A stretch of 64,000 nucleotides of DNA from Adiantum capillus-veneris (Eukaryota; Streptophyta; Polypodiopsida; Polypodiales; Pteridaceae), in NCBI GenBank assembly GCA_014529385.2, contig CM043952.1, forward strand, positions 151,061,057 to 151,125,056, read 5' to 3'. The notes beneath the pieces were generated by a model, which made no database searches, had not been told where the DNA came from, and was given only the letters and a program-made list of their open reading frames with translations. The translations under genes were made by a program, and so were the position numbers. Each line of letters begins with the position of its first letter. Position 1 is the first letter of the stretch. Below, one piece after another: positions 1 to 10,338 of this stretch.

Positions 1-1810
1 TAAACCCTAAAAAGAAGCAACAGAAGAAGTAAAAGCTCCACCAACCTTTGGGGACCCGTCCGATGGGGCCCAAAGGACCTAGAGGCATAAAAATAATGCT
101 GGACCACATGCACACACTCACCTACGTAAAGGCTGATGATGTGGCAACTGTACGATTTCCGCAAAACGCACTGCTTGTTTTTGGGCACCAGCTTTTTAGC
201 CAGTTGCTTTTGAGTTTCAAGCTTTTCATGTAAACTACTTCAAGGCCAAGGGCCTTTGAACAAGTGCAGAGGGCTTAGTCTCTGGCACTCTTCCGGGTGA
301 AGGTGCAGAGCGCGAGTACCGGCATTGTACTAAGTTCAAGTAATATAGAGAAATGTCGAAAGGGCGCCAAGGTTTGGGGACAGTACTCTCTTGGGTGGAA
401 TTCCGCCACTCTGTGTCGCGTGTGCTCTTTCAGTTCAGTTGTTGTTGAAGTGCTATAAGTCTGTTCAGTCTGTTCTTTTCCGTTGGCACGTGGTGCCCGT
501 CTCGTGATAGCTATACATTTATAGCATACACGTCGTGAATTCAAGAAAATCCTAGATTCAATAGTTCTATCAGCTCCATCATGCATAGCACTGTTAAATA
601 TGAAGACATCCATACTAAAATCGTCGGTACCCAATAGTGAGTGCCTGGTGTACAAGTATCAATATATTCTCTCACACTCGTGAGTCACATACACATGAGA
701 ACTCAGAATAGGTCAATACAAAGGTCTATATACTCAATTTCTGGTATGGCTCTAACAGAACTCCACTAAAACAGTACTTAAAGATGGCAGATATTTCTTC
801 CATAATGGTACTGTGACTGACACTCTTGGCACCGGCAGAAGCTGTAAGTGTTATTACACATCAACGCAGAACAGTATGCCTTCGACAAGCCTGCAGCTTT
901 GTTAAAAGAGCATTTGATTGTTCAGAATGTTCAAGGATGTCTTTGGCTATGTGATCAAATGTGATAAATGCCAGATCAGGTGTAGCTTAGGAGCTAAATG
1001 AATAGGACTTATCCAACCAACATACTATCTTTCTCGGCACACCTCCAAGGGATTCAGCCCCTATGGAGCAGAGTTTATACGGAGCACGTGGCTTTGGCCC
1101 ATATGGAGCAGCGTTGCCCGACTTTATGTGCTTTGCGTCCAAATGCTCTACAGAGTGAGGCCCCAGGGGCTCGTATAAAGAGTACAAGGGTTGCCCAAAA
1201 GCAAGGCCCAAAAGCATCTACACTCAAAAGCCCACACAAAACTGCGAACCAATCAGCTCACAAAACGCAAAAATCCATACAGCAATGCCATGTGACAGTT
1301 TGCGCGATTTACAAAAATCCATCTCAAATGTCAAGCTTTTAATATATTATGGGTTTCGGCCCCACGGCTGGTGTTCCATAAGTTCTTTAAGTCCCTAAGG
1401 AACCCCTTTTAAACCTCTTGGCCAAACTTTCTCGGTTCTTTCTTCTTTTTTTCTTCAGGGTTCAGATTCTTTGGTCCTCTTGGCCATTTCTCTTCCAATT
1501 GGCCATGCCACATCATCACTTTGTAACAGGTCCAAAGCTTCGGTGTACACAAGTCCATGCTGACCATGATGTAAATGTGGCTGACGTTTATTACCTAAAA
1601 CCAATGGGATTAGGTTTTCTACCAGTCCATGTTGTGTGACTGTACTATTTGGAGTGGATGTCATTGGTATGTCTGCGTGAAGCAAAGTCTATTGATCTTA
1701 GGTGCTATGTCGTTTTGCAAGCTTAAGTGAGCGTGATTACTCGTCTTTTATGTTGGGAGGGTGTTTGAGTATGTATGTGTGGGTTGTGTGTGTGTGTGTG
1801 TGTGTGTGTT

Positions 1811-1865
<55 letters not shown>

Positions 1866-2125
1866 GGATGCGCATACCGTACACACTCGACTCGAGCAAA
1901 CCTAGAGGCTAGAGCTGATTGGAGCGGCCCAAAAACACGCCACAATTTACACTTTGTACGGTGGCGTGACATCTATGTGGCCTACCGATGTGACAACTGT
2001 TGGTGTACAAGTTTTTATGCAGATTATTACTATGGGCTGCTTTTGGCCAATAGCAACATATATTTATGTTCTTTTGGTCCACAATTGTAAAAGAAAATGA
2101 GTTGAGTTGCTATTAAGGTTAGGTG
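1..2125. other. Non-coding DNA, probably intron or 3' side of the glycerate kinase gene
   Basis: No coding region can be supported on either strand. The short open frames overlap on both strands and resemble no family I recognise. Because the only glycerate-kinase exon seen (2,901-3,404, minus strand) ends at a splice donor pointing into this side, the stretch is most simply part of a long intron. That is inference, since no downstream exon with the kinase P-loop was found here. It holds a GT/poly-G tract near 1.8 kb. Confidence 0.5.
1785..1864. repeat. (GT)n microsatellite followed by a G-run
   Basis: An interrupted TG dinucleotide run of about 60 bases passes directly into about 16 consecutive G residues. 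The frames reading through it give only Cys/Val or Thr/His repeats and are not genes. Confidence 0.95.
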
Positions 2126-2764
2126 CCTATAAATTAGAGGCAACGGTCTCATTAGCACTTAGATCATGGGAGTGGGTTCATCTATAAAAACAAATACCGC
2201 AAGGGGTGCCTCTTGAGGGGCCAATCTCTCTTAGAGTGCAACTACACCACTGTGTTTCCTGACCGAAGAGTTGCTTTGCTATTTTCCGTCACTTATGGTA
2301 TTGTTGCATTATATTATCACCTTGTCAGGTGACTTACCAGTTTCAAGACTAGACACTTAGGTCATCAAAACTATTGTGGTGACACCACCATCCAGACTTT
2401 GTATAAAAGATCTTAAGTGCAAACCCCAACCCTATAAATTAGAGGCAACAGTCCCATTAGCACTTGAATCATGTGAGTGGGATCACAGAGAACAATTGTA
2501 ACCACGATGGATAATCGATATAAAGAGAAACACCGCAAGAAGTGCCTCTTGAGGGGCCAATCTCTCTTTAGAGTGCAACTCCACCACTTTGTGTGTTCTG
2601 ATTGAAGAGTTTTCCCTCGCTTGTGGTATTGTTGCATTATTTTACCGCCTTGTCAGGTGACCTACTAGTTTCAAGACTAGACAATGAGGTCACCAAAACT
2701 AATGTTGTGACAACCCTCCAGATTTTGAACAAAAGATCTTGTCTTAAGTGCAAACCCTTACCCT
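2126..2764. repeat. Tandem duplication of a ~0.3 kb unit
   Basis: Two adjacent diverged copies, about 2,126-2,430 and 2,431-2,764, start with the same block (CCTATAAATTAGAGGCAAC) and end with AGATCTTAAGTGCAAACC-like sequence. They share long intermediate blocks such as TGCCTCTTGAGGGGCCAATC. Unit 2 is longer because of small insertions. No coding capacity is evident. It may be a tandem pair of a short non-autonomous transposon or a simple local duplication. Confidence 0.85.
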
Positions 2765-2900
2765 AAAAATCTGATTTTTCAAGCTTTACTATGATTGCCT
2801 AAATTATAATGGCACATCCTGCAAGTGACTGTTATATCTGTTTTTCTGAAGATATACAGTTTGGGTCACACAGAGAATAATTAGTTATGGCAACTCTTAC

Positions 2901-3404
2901 CACCAGTGCAGGGACGTCCTCCCCCTCTTTGAATTGAGCTTGATGATGAGCTAGCTGCTGCTTACACCACATGAAGACTGGAATGTAGTAATGATAAACC
3001 CTGATTTTCTCCTCGGGTGTCAAGAAGAGCTCGTTGAAACCAAGGTTGCGGGATAAGCGAAGTCCAAGTTCGAGCCATTCATCGAGAGAGTCCTTCACAG
3101 CATTCGGGTCAAGGCCCGCTTTGGAGAGGAGGGGGCCACTGCAGATAAAATCGTATAGATCTGATAGGGGGGTCAAAATAGGAGCCGACGCAGGTAAGCA
3201 GAGGGTTGGCACTCCAGTTCTCTGTAGAGGCTTATGATGGATGTATGGGGACAGAGACGAAATTGTTTCATTTTGCCGCCATAGCCTGCATTTACGCGGA
3301 ACAGGGAGAGATGATGAAAAGGAGTAGAACCGAGAGGAGAGCTCGATACCGGCCTCGCGGCTGCTGGCAACAGCAACCGTGAAGGCAGTCGCCATGGCCA
3401 CCAT
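2901..3404 (-). CDS. GLYK: D-glycerate 3-kinase, chloroplastic: first exon (partial gene)
   Basis: Glycerate 3-kinase phosphorylates D-glycerate to 3-phosphoglycerate in the plastid stroma, the last step of photorespiration. The exon reads 168 codons from ATG at 3,404; a second in-frame ATG at 3,395 has the better context (G at -3, G at +4). Residues 1 to about 75 are Ser/Arg/Ala-rich with few acids, as in a transit peptide. From about residue 80 the protein follows the conserved N-terminal helical part of plant GLYK, including SDLYDFICSGPLLSK, LDEWLELG, LTPEEKIRVYHYYIPVF and a closing EGEDVPALV. The exon ends in GTG followed by GTAAGAG, a consensus donor giving a phase-0 intron exactly before the expected P-loop exon. 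The nucleotide-binding and kinase exons were not found at 1-2,900, so they lie beyond a long intron or outside the window. The identification comes from recalled family sequence; the exon boundary is read directly. Confidence 0.85.
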
Positions 3405-4437
3405 CCGTCTCCAGCTTATACAATTTAGTTTTGCTCCTCCGCGAGGATAAGCTACTGGATCGTTTACCTTGATTATCTAGGAGCGATTTTGGAAACGCTG
3501 CACTCCACCTGGCTGTTTTTCATTGGACACAGAAGTGGGAAAAGGGAAGGAGCAGAAATAGAGTTAGAAAAGTTAGTAAAGCTATAGAAGCTATTGTTTT
3601 GAAAAAAACGGGTGGATAAGCATTGGAAAAGTTGGTGAGTATGTGGCCGCAATCTTCGAAGCATGTCTCGTTAAGGAGAATCATCATAGATCCTTTGGTG
3701 GCTTTCAGGAGAAAAGTGCGTTTTCTAGCACGTGTGGACAAGAGAGAGGCCAGAGACATGATTTTTTGGAAAGTGCACGGTGCATTGCGAAGACGTGCGC
3801 ATGTCTTTGGCGGACAGATCTCTCTGTCTCCTCTGTCCCTCTCTCTCCCCCCGTGGTTTGAACGCCCTGAGCCGACAGCCTTGCAGCTCAGCAGGACGCA
3901 GAGTTCGTCTGCTCGAAGATTTCCTGTTGCAGAAGGGTCGGGGTAGATCGAGAGGGTGCTGTGGCTTTTCTCTCGTTGCTTCCTGTTGTGAATCGCAAGG
4001 CCCTCGAGCCATGGACGCATGTACGCAGCAACAGAACAGTCATGGCTAGACTGAAATGCATGAGGCAAGCAGGACGCGCAGAGACCACTCTGTGTGAGGG
4101 ACGACCGAGGATGTGCACGGAGGATAAATTCTCCTGTGCAGTTGCAGCTGTGTGGCAGATAGGACGATCAGAGCAACACAGGCTTCGATGGACTAGTCTG
4201 CAGAGGATGGCGTGGGGGGGGGGAGGATATAGCACAGCGTGTGCAGCGCCTCGAACTCGCTGTTTGCTTTTAAAGACTAAGGGCCGAAGGAATCTTCTTA
4301 GAAAATTAATTAACGGATCAAATGTAGACCCAGTAGGTGATAAAAGTAGTGGCTCCAATTACCTTAGTGAAGCATATAGGGTGCATAGAGCGTTCGTCAA
4401 TCGACTGCGCAGAAATTGTGTGTGTGTTTCTGAGAAC
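3405..4437. other. 5' flank of the glycerate kinase gene; GC-richer, no supported gene
   Basis: This is the upstream side of the minus-strand kinase exon and should contain its 5' UTR and promoter. Base composition is GC-richer than the surroundings, so long open frames appear by chance in five of six frames around 3,520-4,360. None shows a recognisable domain. No confident TATA box could be placed. Confidence 0.5.
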
Positions 4438-4516
<79 letters not shown>

Positions 4517-4655
4517 ATTGCCGCAGACACAGAGCACTTGCAGAGGTATTTTTTCAATTTTACTTTTTTTTCCCTTCCTTGTTTTGTCATCATCTTCCAT
4601 CTTGCCTCGGCTCACTGTAGGTTGAACACACACACACACACACACACACAGCTTA

Positions 4656-4719
<64 letters not shown>
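4438..4719. repeat. Microsatellite cluster: (GA)n, (CA)n, (GA)n
   Basis: There is a GA tract at about 4,438-4,514, a CA tract at 4,626-4,650, and a second GA tract at 4,659-4,719. A shorter GA tract follows at 4,932-4,964. Frames through them encode only Arg-Glu or Leu-Ser repeats. Confidence 0.95.
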
Positions 4720-4720
<1 letters not shown>

Positions 4721-5583
4721 TTACAGCTCTACAGGTGCAAAAGGGTAGAGAGAAGCGCTCTGTAGCGTTTTTAGCCGGTGAGAGAGAGGGCGAGGGAGGT
4801 AGAGAGAGAATCTAGGAACGGCAATAGACAGGAAGCTATGAAGGCTCTGTGTCGTTTTCAATAGGTGCAAAAGGGTATAGAAAGAGATAGCTTACAGCTC
4901 TACACTCTGGGACGTTTTCAGCAAGTGCAAAATAGAGAGAGAAAGAGAGAGAGAGAGAGAGATAGAGAAATGAAATGTAATATTAACGTCTTTAAAAGTC
5001 CAAAATGACCTATGAGACCAAAAGGTTACATGTGGTGAATCTAATACCAGGTCTGGGTACAAAAAGTACAAAGAACTGAAAAGAAAATAGTGGGTAGGGG
5101 TGGGATGAAAGCTGATACAAAGGGAAGACAAAGGGTGAGTTGATACAATGGAGCTCTCTGACAGTCGTCGAGGCATCATATACATATACATCAGTATCCG
5201 GGACGGCTCCTATGTCACGCTAGTATGGTATGGATCTTCTATCGCAATCTGTGTCGATATCGAGTGGGCCCTCTCATCCGTGGGTGACGGGACCACCCCA
5301 ACTCTATCGCCCGATCAAGCAATATGCCTCTTGTGCCTCTGGTGTTGTTATGCTGTGGGGGCTCCTCGAACTCCTCTGTGAGAGAGAGATGTTATGTTAA
5401 ACGTCTTGAAAAGGCCTATGAGACCAAACTAATACAGTCTTTGTGGATGTAATCCAATGTCTCGGTGCCCAAAGTAAAATGAAAGACTAAACTAAAAGAC
5501 AAAAATCGTTGCACCCAAAAAAAAAAGGAAGTAAAATGAAAGATTAAACTAAAAGACAAAAATCGTTAGACTGAAATCCTATT
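4720..5583. repeat. Non-coding stretch with short direct repeats
   Basis: Two diverged copies of a ~95 bp block sit at about 4,976-5,075 and 5,388-5,480, sharing words such as CCTATGAGACCAAA. A ~38 bp block with AAAATGAAAGA and TAAACTAAAAGACAAAAATCG is duplicated at about 5,476-5,513 and 5,532-5,568. A region at 4,745-4,925 repeats GGTGCAAAAGGGTA and CTTACAGCTCTACA. No gene is supported. Confidence 0.7.
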
Positions 5584-6005
5584 GTGCTAGAATAGTCAAA
5601 TAGTCCTCATCCTTCGATGGAGCCTCCGTCGATATCTAAGGATGCCCTGCACCAGGTCTTGTCCTATAAAGTATTGCATCGATCATTGAAGAGCCGTACT
5701 AGGTGTCTTTAATATCGTGCTAGAATAGTCCTCATCCTCCTTGATGTCTAAGGATGCATGCACCAGGTCTTGTCCTAGAAAGTATTGCATTGATCGTTGA
5801 AGAGCCGTACTAGGTGTTTCACATATTGTGCTAGATGGTCATCATCCTCCAATGGAGCCTCCATCGATGTCTAAGGATGCCCTGGACCAGGTCTTGTCCT
5901 AGAAAGTATTGCATCGGTCGTTGAAGAGCCGTACTGGATGTCTCCCATACCGTGCTAGTATGGTCATCATCCTCCGATGGAACCTCCATCGATGTCATGG
6001 TCGCC
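5584..6005. repeat. Tandem array of a ~110-130 bp unit (about 3.5 copies)
   Basis: Unit starts near 5,584, 5,716, 5,828 and 5,952 carry TGCTAGAATAGTC or close variants. Within each unit follow a CATCCTC plus TCGATGTCTAAGGATG block, CACCAGGTCTTGTCCTA, AAGTATTGCAT and GAAGAGCCGTACT. The last unit is partial. A more diverged relative may lie near 5,212-5,260. No start-to-stop frame persists through the units. Confidence 0.85.
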
Positions 6006-6087
6006 CTCCTAGATGTGGGCATCTAGCTCTCCAGAGCACAATGGCTCTGTCTGTGGTGGGCAATGTATGTGCGTATGTGTCTATGGT

Positions 6088-6088
6088 G

Positions 6089-6120
<32 letters not shown>

Positions 6121-6214
6121 GGGGGACGGAGGGAGGTGCACTAATTGCAAGAGATCTCAATTTTGTATCCTGTAAATAGGAAGACTCTGTTTTTGCTCCA
6201 ACATCAATTTAATG

Positions 6215-6252
<38 letters not shown>

Positions 6253-6334
6253 GCACTAATTGCAAGAGATCTCAATTTTTTATCTTGTAAATAGGAAGAC
6301 TCCATCTTTGCTCCAAGATCAAGTTAACGACTGT
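6088..6334. repeat. Two tandem units of (GA)n plus a ~85 bp non-GA block
   Basis: GA tracts at about 6,088-6,121 and 6,219-6,250 are each followed by the same block, starting GTGCACTAATTGCAAGAGAT and running through TAAATAGGAAGACTC to an AACGACT/AATGACT end. The repeat unit is therefore the GA tract plus its flank, not GA slippage alone. Confidence 0.85.
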
Positions 6335-9074
6335 TGGCCAATATTCGTGCATATTAATTCGTGTTTCATTATATGTTTGGTTAATGAGAAAAAGTATACA
6401 ATATCATGAATGTTGAAAGAACCACGAACATCAAAAGTAATGCAGGTAATGGTAGGTATGATAAAAGAAAAAAATGTGATAGTCGACATGTTGGCAGAAG
6501 TCGCGGAAGGGATGACGATTACACAACGCATACTGGTGGGAAGGTGATGGAACAATGCAAGGGAGGTCTAGCAGCCGATCCATCCAAGATTGTGCTTCGA
6601 TGCAGACGACCAATAGCAAAGGTACACTTATATTCCGTGTTTGATTTCCTCTATGTGATCTCCAAAGTTCTTAGATTACATCATGTATACAATAAATCAA
6701 TGAATTTATATCATTTTTATTGATGAAAAGATTTCAGATGAAGGTGACAAGGACTCGTTATGCCCAACAAAGGGACACACGGACAATACACCAAGACATG
6801 GCAAAGTGGAATGATACATGTCTTATAAAACATCGGTAATAAGTTCCTCCTTGTACAATTATAATATTTTTACAATAAAAAGTCCCTCCAACATTGGAGG
6901 AGAAGCATAAGTCCCCCTTCAACAATAGAGGGGATAAAAGTGGCAAGGGAAGGGCATGTTTCCTATGAAATCTTTATAAATGTGGAGAATCGTGCCAACT
7001 TCACACTATAAATACGTATGGTTTTTGCTCTTTTTTTTCAAGCACAAGCATCGCAAATGCACAAAATGCATCTCATTTCATTTTTATTATAATGTGAAAA
7101 TGTTTACACACATACATCTTTTAATGCAAAATCTCATTTCTAATGCGAGATCATGGAGTTTCTGGCGAAAGCTTCGAGGAGAGATTCTATAAAGCCATCA
7201 TCACAAACTATGCCACACGGAAAAATCCACACCACTATCACTTTTTTACTTCTTACCATATACATAGTGAAGCATTCAAGGCACACTAGTTTACTTGCCA
7301 AGTCTTGATTGGGATAATGGATGTTAGTGAAAGTAATGAATGGAAAAATAAAGGAGAAGGTGGAAGCAAGTAGCTCTTGTGAAAGTGCAAGATGGAAGGC
7401 AAAAGTTGCAATGTCTTAAAATTTATCGATGTAGAACATAAATGGAAGGGAATGTGGCTGCTAGAGAAGGTAGTGAAATGCAATAGAAAGGAAGACAAGC
7501 AAGGTTTATCGAAGGTGAACTGCTTGATTTGAAGCATTTTCTAAAAAACCAATCACTTGCTACCACATGGCATTGCTCTCCTTTGCTCATTGTCAAAATC
7601 AGTATTAGACAATCAAGGTAACAATAGGCAAGGAAAAAACTTTGTACACTGATATTGGCAAGGAGGACCATTGTGATGGAGTAATTGTTGGGAGTGTGTA
7701 ATTGAATAGGGTAGTAGAGATATGTAAAGAATGGAAGTATTTATTACTCATAAATGAAGTTGACGGTTGTTGTTGATTTGAGCTCTTCATAATTACAGTG
7801 CCTTTTTATAAATAGTGTGAAATCAATGATGTCTTGTGGAGTTAGGTTGTGGAAGTGAAAGCTGATGTGCTTAAGGATATGTAGCTTTGCCAATATGCCT
7901 ACGAACAATAAAAGGTGTCCTTTAGAGGAGCAATGCTACAAACGATTGACCTTTATATGTATCTTCCCAGTGACTTCATTCCACGTAGCATAGTAAGGGA
8001 CTCAAAACTTGTAATGGTAGTATGTCATGAGCCAATCACTCTTGTCAAGTCACAAGGCTTGTTCTTGTACCCATAAGTACATGTATTTCTTGAGTATGAG
8101 AATTTGGACTTGTGTTGGCAAATGGTATTGCAGCAAGTGAATTGCCTGGTGGAATGGATCATCCAGTTCCATAGGCGTTGATGTTAATTTCCTAAATAAT
8201 GTAGAAGCGCACACAGTTAGGATTCTTTCTATGACAGTGAGTGGAATTGTTTAATCGGTAAATGTAAATGTATGATGAGGTTATTGATGTGGACCATATA
8301 ACAAAATGGACACTCTCAAAAACTACTTACACGAGAGGTGAAGAAATGTTCGACAAAGAGTAGAATCAGAAACTAGAGAAATTACCCTACAACAAATGGA
8401 GCAAATGACTACATATTATATCTTTTTGTGGTACTTTCAGTAATACTATTTGGAGCACTTAGGGGGATGTCCCTTTAAATTATTGTATCCCTTGCTAGAG
8501 GTGCATGATGAGAAATAATTTCTCATGTTTCTAATACAATTGTAGTAGTCCTATTGTTAGTTTCGTGCAAAATCTAGAACTCAAAGTTTTGTGAGAACGA
8601 AGGGAAGGTTGACACATCATCTCTCATTCATTTTGGAGGATTGGTGATGCGTGCTCTTTTCTTGGCTTCATAATCAATTTTCATACCTATGTAAATATGA
8701 TTGTTGATTTTGCACTTTATGGAGTAGAGTATGTAGCTCTCTTCATTTGTCTTCGTTTCTTTGGAGGGGGTACGATGTCGATGATTTGGTCTTGCAAACT
8801 TTTTGCTTGATTGACTTGCTCCTTGTTGGAATCTACTTTGTTGTCTTGAACTGCAGTGGTGTGTGCTAAGTTATTATTTAATATTGATTGTTATTCTAGT
8901 AAATTCAATTAATTGCTCACCACTTAGTGGTTTAGATTTTCTGAAAGGTTTGGTGGATTCTCCAAATAGAGCCTTCAAATTTTTCCTATCGAGATATGTC
9001 ATGTGAACTTCTTGTCGGTTAAGATGGCTATGTCGTTCCCTCTAAATTCATTGCCACGCTATTTCACCATGTTT
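6335..9074. other. AT-rich intergenic DNA, no recognised gene
   Basis: About 2.7 kb of AT-rich DNA without a supportable gene. Short open frames (for example 6,406-6,723 plus) show no domain I know. On the minus strand near 8,700-8,870 an open stretch contains a basic cluster (PPPKKRR) like a nuclear localisation signal, but stops surround it. It could be decayed transposase; I cannot name it. Confidence 0.4.
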
Positions 9075-9401
9075 GAAAATGCGATCGTGCTAGCTAGGGT
9101 GGATGAAAGAGAAACATTGTGCACACAAGTGAGCGTGTGTTGGCTAGATTATCACTCAAGCGAATTAAGTTCCAAGATCAATTAACTTGGACTCATAAAA
9201 ACGATCTTGAGTATTTGTTAAGCCATCACAAGATCACCATAAACAAGGGAGATGTAATGCAAAATAGACTTGTGTTTATTCGTTCATGAAATGAGCTTTA
9301 AGTAGCTCTATAGCCTTGCACCACTGCATGTGGGATAATTCCTTCTCTTCTCTCCTTGATTCATACTTCAGAGTACTCTGGGAAAAAGCTCACACCTTAC
9401 A
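9075..9401 (-). repeat. 3' LTR of the left non-autonomous element
   Basis: Matches the LTR at 20,514-20,844 over nearly its full length. The end near 9,075 has diverged: the expected TGATGGG start is replaced by TTGAAAA-like sequence. No copy of the TAGTA flank found beside the other LTR is present. Confidence 0.85.
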
Positions 9402-9412
9402 ATCCTCCCCTT
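9402..9412 (-). promoter_or_regulatory. Polypurine tract of the left non-autonomous element
   Basis: On the minus strand AAGGGGAGGAT lies immediately before the 3' LTR, where plus-strand DNA synthesis is primed. A second near-identical tract at about 9,478-9,488 shows that the motif is repeated inside the element. Confidence 0.75.
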
Positions 9413-9583
9413 GAGGTTTGGACTAGGAGGAATACATAGAAGATTCTTTATCCACTAAGAATGTCAATACAAGAGGAATCCTCCCCTTGAACTTTAGGCT
9501 ACAACTTGATGAAGAAAGACAACACTCCAATCCAAGAGCACAAACTACATACATCCCCAATCGAGGAGACAATCAACATAATG

Positions 9584-10278
9584 TTAGGGAATATGATGTA
9601 GCTAAGTAGATATTTGAATAGTTTACTTAATGGAGAGAGATATTTTTTTCACACACGAGAGATTATAGTGTAGAGAGAGAGTACACACGATATACGTGGT
9701 TTAGCCAATGTGGGCTACGTCCATGGGAAAGCAGCCACTCAATGGCTTTAGTACTTCAAAACAAGAAGTAGATTACAAAGGGATTATACCCTTTTGGAGC
9801 TCCTGTTGTGCTTCACTCTCACCATCTCACATCTACCTTGTTGTATCAACTTCACAATGCAACACAATGCTTCACCTTTTCAATCCTTTTTTGTGTGTAG
9901 AAAAGACCTCATTTTAAAGGCCAAAAGGGTTGCCCACTCTCATGAGAGGCAGTCGTGTGTAGCCGCCCTTGTGTTGACAAGTCCGAGTTGAATTCTCCCA
10001 TGTGCCCATGTATGGTCGCCCTTGAGAAGACAAGTCCGATTTGAAATCGACCACCGGCCATCGACTACCGACCACCGGCTGTTTTTTGACCACTTTTCGG
10101 CCGCCATTCAGCCATAATATTTTGATGAAAATGAATATTCAGGGGTCGTGGAAATTTTGGGTTTTTGATGAGGGATTTTTCTTCACGCACGATGGCTTCT
10201 CGTCATAACGGGGGCCTTACAAATGTGCGTTTTTAATAAAAAAGTTTATAAGGGGTAAATTAGGCTCCATGCTTAACA
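9584..10278 (-). repeat. 3' LTR of the left Copia
   Basis: About 695 bp, matching 14,237-14,940. The TATA-like stretch of the 5' LTR (CTATAAAAGGAGG sense) has decayed here to a TTTAAAATG-type sequence. TG...CA ends are intact. Confidence 0.92.
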
Positions 10279-10338
10279 ATCTCCCACAGGGAGACTGATC
10301 TCCAAACCAAACCTGTGACTGCTTTCCATCCTGGCTTC

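Noticed and set aside
1-12. TAAACCCTAAAA, resembling plant telomere repeats
   Set aside because: Only about one and a half CCCTAAA units, with no array; chance match.
3520-4620. Long overlapping open frames on both strands
   Set aside because: GC-rich DNA gives open frames in most frames; none has a recognisable domain and several end in microsatellite-coded repeats.
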